Origin: Penium margaritaceum
Taxonomy: Eukaryota > Streptophyta > Zygnematophyceae > Desmidiales > Peniaceae
Reading direction: 5' to 3'
DNA: 64,000 bases
Assembly (NCBI GenBank): GCA_023375785.1
Contig: SZWC01001186.1
Location: forward strand, 122,801 to 186,800
Shown: in pieces, positions 57,510-64,000 of the stretch
Layout of the letters: the number at the start of each line of letters is the position of its first letter
How positions within the stretch are numbered: the stretch's first letter is position 1
Program-made: the position numbers and the translations under genes
The notes under the pieces: model-generated
The model's input: the letters and a program-made list of their open reading frames with translations, nothing else
Database searches by the model: none
Told to the model about the DNA's origin: nothing

Positions 57510-58048
57510 TGCGTAGAAGCTTCCTAGCAACACAGCCGCTGACTGCGCGTTAGTGCTTGATCAAACGGTGACGACAGTCACAGGTCGTACACACAACGGC
57601 AAGGGTTTGGCTAGGAGACACAAGGCACAGTGTCAGAATGCTTCAATACAGCATATGCAGAGATAAATGACAAATGACAGGTCCGAGGCATAAATACCTG
57701 CCGTGGCACACGGCGGGTGTCGCACGCGGCAGTCCAAGAGCTGTCCTAAAACCGGCCTAAAACCATTGTTTTGGCCGTAACTCTGCGCACACATGTCAGA
57801 ATGCTACGCCGTCTGAACCTAGACGTGCAGAATTAAAAAACAGATGCTATGACTGGTCACATGCATGCATCCATCGACAGAAAGTGAGCATACAATGCAA
57901 AAACATGCAAATAGGCCTCATGGCCAGTCTGCCGAAAGACGCATACAAGATGTAGAAAACACAACAGAGAGTCCCGGTGGCATCTGGGGCTCTGCTGCAG
58001 TAGTCGGCCAGCTGCAAGTTGGTAGTCCGCCGCCTGTCGTCGCGCCGG
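57510..58048 (-). repeat. 5' LTR of A2, truncated at its outer end
   Basis: Homologous to 49988-50620 from tgcgtagaag onwards, but similarity stops at about 58048, after the gtagtccgccgcctgtcgtcg word. Roughly the first 85 bp of U3, including the tgttgtg terminus, is missing and replaced by unrelated sequence, so no target-site duplication can be tested. Confidence 0.85.
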
Positions 58049-58309
58049 TGTTGTTGGTTATTGTCACAAACACGCGCAAGTGCCCTCTTGTCTCCATTCA
58101 TGCACACACCTCACCACTGCAGTTGATTGATCTGGATTAAGGCTCCGTGGTGCAAGACTGTGGTGCAGCATGAAGAACACAGAGGATGTGCCTCCCTCAA
58201 GCTGCCAAGTGGTGGCTTCAGCACCAGTCTTGTCACATGCCTTAGTTTAGTAGTACACTCATGTACTAAAAGGGGATACAACTTGTGGGAATGCATGCTT
58301 AGGCAGCAG
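58049..58309. other. Unassigned flank beyond the truncated A2 LTR
   Basis: No homology to the LTR, no recognisable ORF. It leads into the repeat block that starts near 58310. Confidence 0.4.
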
Positions 58310-59225
58310 CAGCGGCGGTCATTCTGTACAGCCGCTGGCATCACACTCGTGAACCTCAGCACGAGATCGTGGCAGCTTAGGCAGCAGCAACAGCTGCCAC
58401 TCTGAGCAGCTCCTAACATCGAGCGACGGGTGATCCCGCGCAAGCCACGGCACAAGGCCGTGTCGACCTAAGCAACTGCAGCAGCAGCCATTCTGTGCAG
58501 CTGTTGGCACCGAGCCACAGGTGGTCCCGAAAAAGCCACAGCATGAGACCTCGATGTCCTAAGCAGCATCGTTGGCAACCACTCTGTGCCATTGCCAACA
58601 TCGCACTCGCGGATCTTAGCGCGAGACCGCAGCAGCTTGGACAGCAGCAGCAGCCGCCACTCTGGGCAGCCGCTGTCATCAACCGACGGGTGATCCCGCA
58701 CGAGCCACAGCACAAGGCCGTGGCGGCCCCAGGAGCAGCAGCAGCAACCATGCCTTGCAGCCGCTGACTTCGAGCTCGTGAACCTTGGCACGTGACAGTA
58801 GCAGCGTAGGTGGCAGTCTAGGCAGCCGCAGCAGCTGCCGCTGTGTGCAACTACTAGCTTTGCAGCAGTGATCTCAGTCCCAACATTGCAGCTAGGCAGC
58901 ATCAGCAGCAACCACTCTGTGCTGCTGCCAACATCGCACTCGTGGACCTCAGCGCGAGGCCGTAGCAGCTTGGACAGCAACAGCAGCCGCCACTCTGGGG
59001 AGCCGCTGGCATCAATCGACGGGTGAGCCCGCACGAGCCACAGCGCAAGGCCGTGGCGGCCCAAGCAGCAGCAGCAGCAGCCATGCCTTGCAGCCGCTTG
59101 GGCTCAGCCGCTTAGCCGCTTGGCACAAGATAGAAGCAGCTTAGGTGGTAGTCTGGGCAGCCGCAGCAGCCGCCACTCTGTGCAACTGCTGTCTTCGCAG
59201 CCGTGACCTCAGCCCCAACCCTGCA
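58310..59225. repeat. Complex GCA-rich tandem repeat, period about 335 bp
   Basis: The phrase gagccacagc(a/g)caaggccgtgg recurs at about 58700 and 59035 (335 bp apart), with a weaker earlier copy near 58444. Other repeated words are cagcagccgccactctg, ccttgcagccgct and ggtggcagtctaggcagccgcagcagc. Minus-strand ORFs here are Cys/Ala-rich by-products of the GCA triplets. It may be part of a family B leader, by analogy with the CAG-rich leaders of A1 and A2. Confidence 0.75.
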
Positions 59226-59392
59226 GCCAGGCTTGATCCCAGCACACTCTCGATCACCACGGGCTGCCCTGAGGCAGCCCATCACTCTGTACACTGGCGT
59301 CTCCACCTGAGATCGAGCCAGCCCCTCCGTCATCAACAGTGGCTCGGGACGGTGCAAATACTGACGAGGAGCTTGCATACTACGAGGAGAGG

Positions 59393-59393
59393 N
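59393..59393. other. Single-N contig joint inside the presumed element B leader
   Basis: One N between gaggagagg and cactacgcg. Unlike the other three single-N positions I see no duplicated flanks, so whether left and right sides belong together is uncertain. Confidence 0.6.
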
Positions 59394-60164
59394 CACTACG
59401 CGTGGGCGGACGCAAGGGACTACGCAACGCGCTGCCAATCAGCCGACGACGACACCCCAACGTCGCTGAACCAGCCGGCAACAGCACAACAAAACGACCA
59501 CCGACCTCTTCACTCTCTGGTAAGACCGCCCATTTCCCATAGGACGCGCCCGCAACACCGCCGTGCTGTTCCCCGTGGTGCAGCTCCACCTGCTGCAGCG
59601 GCAGCATCTGAGGCCTCCGCTCCGCGTCGTGCTGCATCCCCAGCCGCAACTGCTGCAGAGCCCATCTCGTCTCTTGATATTCTCTCAGCGCTGCAGGCTA
59701 TCCTTTCATTCAGTGCTGCCGTTGCCACTACCTTTGCAGCCACAGCACGTGCCGCACGTGCACCAGCCATCACTGCTGCAGGTCGAGCCATTGACACATA
59801 TACTACAGCGGTTGACCAGGGACCCTTGGCGGCCTCGGCCGTCAACGTAGCCACTCAGGTTGCTGCAGCAGCAAACGCAGTTGCATCCGCCGCAGCCACA
59901 GCAGCCACAGCACTCTCCAATGCAGTTGGCTCCGCTAACGCCTCCACAACACAGGCAGCCTCTCTACCCTCCACATCACCGTCAGTCACTTGGCACCTAC
60001 AACTGTTAGTTTTGATCGCTACAGTCATCGTCGCTTTGTCAGGTGCAGCTCTGACAGGTGTAGCCTGCTTCGTCGTCACCACATCGTCCTTTGTTGCAGT
60101 CGTCTCCTCCTCAGCTGCTGCAGCATTGCCACCACTGCTCTCTCTGCACCGTAGTGCGTGGTGA
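59394..60164 (+). pseudogene. Family B pre-gag segment, Ala-rich with hydrophobic end
   Basis: An open frame ending in TGA at 60162-60164 and in the same frame as the downstream gag. After a Pro/Ala/Arg-rich part it reads SSLDILSALQAILSFSAAV, then AIDTYTTAVDQGPLAASAVN and VATQVAAAANAVASAAA, and ends with a long hydrophobic stretch (about 60000-60150: LQLLVLIATVIVALSGAALT, GVACFVV and onward) able to form one or two membrane spans. No in-frame ATG exists between 59394 and 60164, so it needs an upstream start or splicing. The decayed relative at 25948-26600 has the same order of motifs, which argues for past protein-level selection. I do not recognise it as any known copia domain; an N-terminal extension of Gag is possible. 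Confidence 0.6.
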
Positions 60165-60293
60165 GCTTGCCTTCTCCTGCCCTTCCGCACTCTCTGCCTT
60201 CCCTGCATTGGCGTGTTCGTACGTTCAGGTTGTTGCCTTGCAGCGCACTTTCAACACCGATATCTTACTTCCCACGCCCACTTGGGCAAGGGA

Positions 60294-60321
60294 GACTCTG
60301 CCGAAAATTTTTGGCAGAGTC
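60294..60321 (+). promoter_or_regulatory. 28-bp near-perfect palindrome before family B gag
   Basis: gactctgcc and ggcagagtc flank a gaaaattttt centre, giving a near-perfect palindrome with one mismatched pair, 14 nt before the gag ATG at 60336. As RNA it can fold as a hairpin or pair between two molecules. Confidence 0.6.
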
Positions 60322-60335
60322 ACGTCGCTGGCACA

Positions 60336-61676
60336 ATGCCAGTTGACGATGACCAATACACAGCACTCCAGGCTGAGCTTCAGCGTGAGCACACTGCATT
60401 ACAGGCAGCTCTCAGTGCTCAGCGGGATGCTGAGGAAAAACTGAAGGCTGAGCATGCTGATCAAGAGACATTCGCCGACCACATTGCTGACTTGGTTCTG
60501 AATCGCCTGTAGCCCACACTGCGCAGCACTCAGTCCGCTGGCATTGCTGCCGCTTTTTCCACTTCTCCCGCTTCCGCTTCCACTGCCGCTGGCACATCTA
60601 CCTCTGATCCACTTGCAGTCGCAGCAGCTGCTGGCGCTGCTGTAGCCAAAGCCCTTGCCCCAGCAGTGCAACGCAAGCCTGACTTTGACTCCACTCCACC
60701 CCACTTCACACCCAGTCTCACTTTTCACTCTTGGGAGGTTCGTTTTAGTGCCTGGGCGCAAGGGGAACAACTCTGGGAATACTACCATGCACCAAATCCC
60801 TCAGCTGTCCCACCTTTTGTGCCAGTCAATTCTGAGTCAGCTCGAGCGGTCCGAGCCCTCATTCGCGTCGGACCAGACGATCTCACTGATGAGATTGGAT
60901 CCTACAATGCTGACACTGCACGCCGCACCCCCGCTGACCCGGTTGGGGCTTATGCCCTGATCAAGCGCCGCACGACAGTCACTGGACATGCGGCACAGAG
61001 TGTCCTCACCGTCCAGTTCAACACGCTCTCCATGCGTGCTGACGAGACTGCTGACGCCTATTGGGCTCGCAGTCTGCGCCTACTGCGTGATCTCGGCAAA
61101 GCCGCCCCAGGCCAACTCCCCGCTGTCCTCTCCATCGTCAACGGTCTCATCCCTGAACTCAGCGACATCTTTCGCGAAGTGAAGGCCACGGAGTTGGAGC
61201 GTGTGGCGGCAATACCTGTTCCCGCTGACGCACCTCCTGGAATTGGGGCTTTGTGGGAGTTCACCTCCCAGTGCCTCACTGACTGGTGGAGCTCCTTGCA
61301 GAACAAACGCATCCACCGCGCAGCTGTTGCAGCAGCAACCACCGCACTTCCCTCCTCCTCTACCTCCTCAGCCTCCAGCTCATCCTCCGTCTCCACCTCC
61401 ACTACCACCGCCACCTCCCTTCCTTCCCAAGGAAGTGGGCGTGGTGGAGGGGGCAACAAAGGTAAAGGCCGAGGAGGTGGCTCTGGCGGTGGCGGGCAGG
61501 GGAAAGGGGGCAAAGGTCCCGGTTCTGATAGCACGGCATCCCACTCCTCCTCCTCCAGCACTGTCACTTACTGGAACTGCGGCGCCGCTGGTCATGCGGC
61601 GCCCAAGTGCCCTGCACCACCAGATGATGCACGCCTGGCCTCAGCCATGCGTGCTCACTGGGCACGCTCTTCATGA
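60336..61676 (+). pseudogene. Copia B gag
   Basis: Starts MPVDDDQYTALQ at 60336 with an N-terminal coiled coil (LQREHTALQAALSAQRDAEE). A TAG at 60510-60512 interrupts the frame, which resumes at once. The capsid-like part has FHSWEVRFSAWAQGEQLWEY, NSESARAVRALIRVGPDDL and LLRDLGKAAPGQLPAVLSI. A Ser/Thr stretch and a Gly/Lys-rich RNA-binding stretch (61430-61530) lead to a zinc knuckle YWNCGAAGHAAPKC (61569-61610), C-x4-H-x4-C with Tyr where the first Cys belongs. TGA at 61674 closes the ORF, but the same frame continues into pol, so this is probably a mutated sense codon in a single gag-pol frame. Confidence 0.88.
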
Positions 61677-64000
61677 TCAGGTGGAGGCTCTGCCCGCTCC
61701 TCCACCTCCGCGGGGTCCAGTCGTAGCTCTATGCACACGTCTTCTCCATTGCCTGCAGCAGCTGCCTACAGCACTGTCCTCTCTGCACCTTCTCCACCTA
61801 CACCCTGGGGTTGGCCCCCGGGATTTGGAAGTCCTGTCTACTTCGTGCCTCCTTCCGGCTTCTACTCACCTCCATCATGGGCGTCCCCCATTCCTGGTCC
61901 CCAGCCACACTCCTCTGCCGCACTCATCACCGGACCGCCTGAGGACGAACGCCAGTTGGACTCTGCGCTCTCTCATGCCATCCACCAGCATCACCTCCGT
62001 GATCAGGGAGGTGAGAGTGTACGTTCGGTCGAGGAGGGCCTTGCGTGTGCTGTTGACTTGTCTCTTCGTGGACCCCCCTCCGGTCATGTTCAGGGGTGTC
62101 CCCCAGATGATGTCCCATGGATTGAGGATTGGCAGTCGTACAGTCTCCCTCGTTGCCTTGCTGCTTGTGGCCAGCGCCTTTTTCCACGTTCTGCCATTGC
62201 TGCTGTGAGTCGTGACCCTGCGTCTGTCCGCGTGACGGGTGGCTTCTGGATTCTTGATTTAGGGGCCACCCACCACATGACTTCCTGTCGTTCAGCATTT
62301 GTGTCGTTGGGTCCTGTTGGTTCTGTTCGCTTTGTGCACACTGGCTCTGGCCACCTTCTCCCTGTCTAGGGTGTCGGTGTCGTCCGCTTCGTTGGCCCTG
62401 AGGGGGAGCTCTTCCTCCCTGACGTTCTCTATGTGCCTGCTCTTGAGCTCAGTCTGCTGTCTGTTACGACTCTCGACGACCAGGGCATGGACTTCTCATC
62501 CAGCCGTGGTGTTGCCTCTGTTATGCATTGCAGCACTGGTCGTGTCCTACTGCGAGGCACTCGCTGTGACCGTCTATTCCGCGTGCCCTCGTTTGCACCT
62601 CATCCCTCCACGACTGCTCTTGTTCATGTGGCCCGTTCCCTCACTCCTGCACATGCACAGTTGCTCCATTGTCGTCTCTGTCACATTCACACTGCTGCCA
62701 TTGACAGTCTGCTTCGGGAGATGCCTGCGAATGGCCTTGATGCCGACACGTTCTCTGCACCCTGCCCCACTGACTGTCTCGACTGTGCTCAAGGCAAAAT
62801 GCACCGCTCCCCATTCTCCACTTCTGAGTCTCGCACGTCTCACCCACTTGACCTCCTGCACGTTGATGTCATGGGACCCCTTGCCCATGACGCCCTTGGG
62901 GGTTTCGGACGTTATGTCCTCTGTCTCACAGACGATTTCTCTCGGATGCGCTGGGTTTTTGCCCTTCGGCAAAAGAGTGACGTCTGTTCCACACTTGAGT
63001 CGTGGCTACCACAGGCTGAACTGGCCTGTGGTCGCCGGCTCAAAGTCTTTCGCTGTGACCGTGGTGGCGAGTTCATGGGTTCCACCGCTCGCTTTCTCAC
63101 CTCTTGTGGGGTGTGTATGGAGCCCTCGGCACCTTACACACCCCAGCCGAACGGTGTCTCGGAACGCTGGAATCGTACCCTCGCTGATGGAGTTCGTACT
63201 CTCCTCAGCGAGTCCTCCCTCTCTTCCGTCTTTTCCTTCAAGGCCATGTGCTACATGACCTGGGTATGGAACCGTGTCCCCCACGGTCCCCTTCCTCGCC
63301 ACATCACCCCCTTTGAGCGTTGGTATGGCCGCCGTGCTGACCTCCGTCTGGCTCGTGTCTGGGGCTGTGTGGCTGTTGTCTGGTTGCCAGAGGACTCTCG
63401 TGATGGCAAACTGAGTCCTCGTGCGCGCCTCTGCATGTTTCTTGGCGTCTCTGCCATGTCTAAGGCATGGCGTTTCTGGGACCCCGACCGCTCCCGTGTC
63501 ATCGAGTCGCGTGACGCCCTCTTCTTTGAGGATGTCTTTCCCCGTGACCTGTCCCATGTCCCTCCTCCGTCGTCTCTCTCCTCGCTTCGTCGGCTTGGGG
63601 GGGGTGGGTCTATTCCAGCCTCCGATCTCCGTGCGTCCACGTCTTCTCCTCAGACAGCGTCCCCTGTTGTCACTCCTACGGACAGTGACGAGGACTCAGT
63701 CTCCTCCAGGTCAGGGGCCTCAGCGCCCTCCCCGGAGTCCGAGTCACCCCGGTCCTCAGCCGGCAGCCCTGTGTCCTTGCCGTCTACCGCCATTCACGAG
63801 TCCTCACACTCGGCACCCACTCTCGCACAGTCCACTGCTCGCTCCACTTCCATCTCATCCCCTGGCCCTGCAGTTTCTCCGGTGCTTGACACCACTGCAG
63901 GCGGTGAGCCTCAGGTTCGGCCCCCTTGCCCAGAGCCTTATACTCGTGGGGGGAGACTTCGTGCTCTTCCCTCCTCTCAGCCCTCCTCTTCTAGGGCGCC
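61677..64000 (+). pseudogene. Copia B pol, protease and integrase part (incomplete at window end)
   Basis: It continues the gag frame. The protease box GGFWILDLGATHHMTS (about 62240) keeps the Asp but has Leu for the usual Ser of D-S-G. A TAG at 62367-62369 stands in LPV-stop-GVGVVRF, where A1 has LPVQGVGVVRF. From there the frame stays open to 64000. The integrase has LLHCRLCHIH ... CLDCAQGKMHR (zinc site), LHVDVMGPL and FRCDRGGEF (two Asp), and the Glu of NGVSERWNRTL, then SPRARLCMFLGVSAMSKAWRF. A Ser/Pro-rich linker to RT begins near 63590. RT is not reached. Confidence 0.9.

Larger units (their letters stand above)
49988..58048 (-). mobile_element. Ty1/copia element A2 (minus strand)
   Basis: Read on the minus strand: truncated 5' LTR (57510-58048), PBS (57490-57501), CTG-rich leader, TGACGTCA array, gag (from 56531), pol (to 50725), polypurine tract and complete 3' LTR (49988-50620). 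An exact 285-bp duplication around the N at 54508 is probably an assembly artefact. The protease (DSGATHH) and RT (YVDD) boxes are intact, so A2 looks younger or less altered than A1, although frameshifts and stops in gag and pol make it non-autonomous as assembled. Confidence 0.92.
59394..64000 (+). mobile_element. Ty1/copia element B (plus strand, runs off the window)
   Basis: Pre-gag segment, gag, protease and integrase all lie in one reading frame, interrupted by single stops. The 5' LTR and PBS were not found. The 3' half (RT, RNase H, LTR) is beyond the window end. Its Gag and integrase are clearly different from family A, and it is related to the decayed element at 20050-28671. Confidence 0.88.

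Noticed and set aside
58049-58300. Continuation of the A2 target element after the truncated LTR (ttgttggttattg resembling A1 ttgttgttattct)
   Set aside because: The similarity covers only about a dozen T/G-rich bases and does not extend; not enough to claim a nested insertion flank.
58413-59084. Cys/Ala-rich minus-strand ORFs resembling zinc proteins
   Set aside because: The CCCC clusters come from GCA/GCAGCC repeats; spacing varies between repeat units and no fixed zinc motif is maintained.

Overview
This is a repeat-dominated eukaryotic nuclear window, most likely from a streptophyte (plant lineage). The only intact host gene is a plant-type, plastid-targeted N-acetylglutamate kinase in two exons (34679-35544 and 40689-40896) separated by an intron of about 5.1 kb. 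The species cannot be fixed from sequence alone. The large intron, the abundance of Ty1/copia elements and the many broken transposons would suit a large-genome charophyte alga such as Chara, but that is only a guess.

Layout. 118-1000: relic of a PIF/Harbinger transposase (minus strand), then a duplicated block of about 0.4 kb. 3640-10730: AT-rich tandem array of a diverged monomer of about 487 bp, with a MITE-like insertion of about 378 bp. 11260-12900: short tandem repeats and a Pro/Ala-coding minisatellite leading into a decayed Mutator-like (MULE) transposase gene with SWIM and CCHC zinc motifs (13352-15916), interrupted by a gap. 16940-18850: tandem repeats plus an unrecognised minus-strand protein present in two diverged copies. 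20050-28671: a heavily decayed minus-strand copia element. 29340-32930: a decayed LINE-type retroelement. 33650-41310: the NAGK locus, with a second gap in its intron and a duplicated 3' flank.

41938-64000 is almost wholly Ty1/copia. Family A gives a pol 3' fragment, an LTR and element A1 (plus strand, 42299-49699), another pol 3' fragment (49701-49987), and element A2 (minus strand, 49988-58048). Family B is a plus-strand element (about 59394 to beyond the window end). The old element at 20-28 kb belongs to family B.

Most interesting signals: (1) family B carries an Ala-rich coding segment upstream of gag that ends in a long hydrophobic stretch; it is conserved in the decayed copy, where a (GA)30 microsatellite sits inside the hydrophobic stretch and still encodes Leu-Ser. 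(2) Both family A elements keep four palindromic TGACGTCA-like sites at about 20-bp spacing, ending exactly 125 bp upstream of gag. (3) Many stop codons in these elements are C-to-T changes in CG or CHG context (CGA to TGA, CAG to TAG), the footprint expected from plant-style cytosine methylation. (4) The Gag zinc knuckle lacks its first cysteine in both families.

Assembly cautions. Four single-N positions (41104, 49700, 54508, 59393) look like contig joints; three are flanked by directly repeated sequence of about 200-290 bp, one repeat being an exact 285-bp copy. Two larger gaps (14595-14830, 37344-37570) lie inside poly-G or poly-C runs. Structures crossing these points should not be read as biology without long reads.
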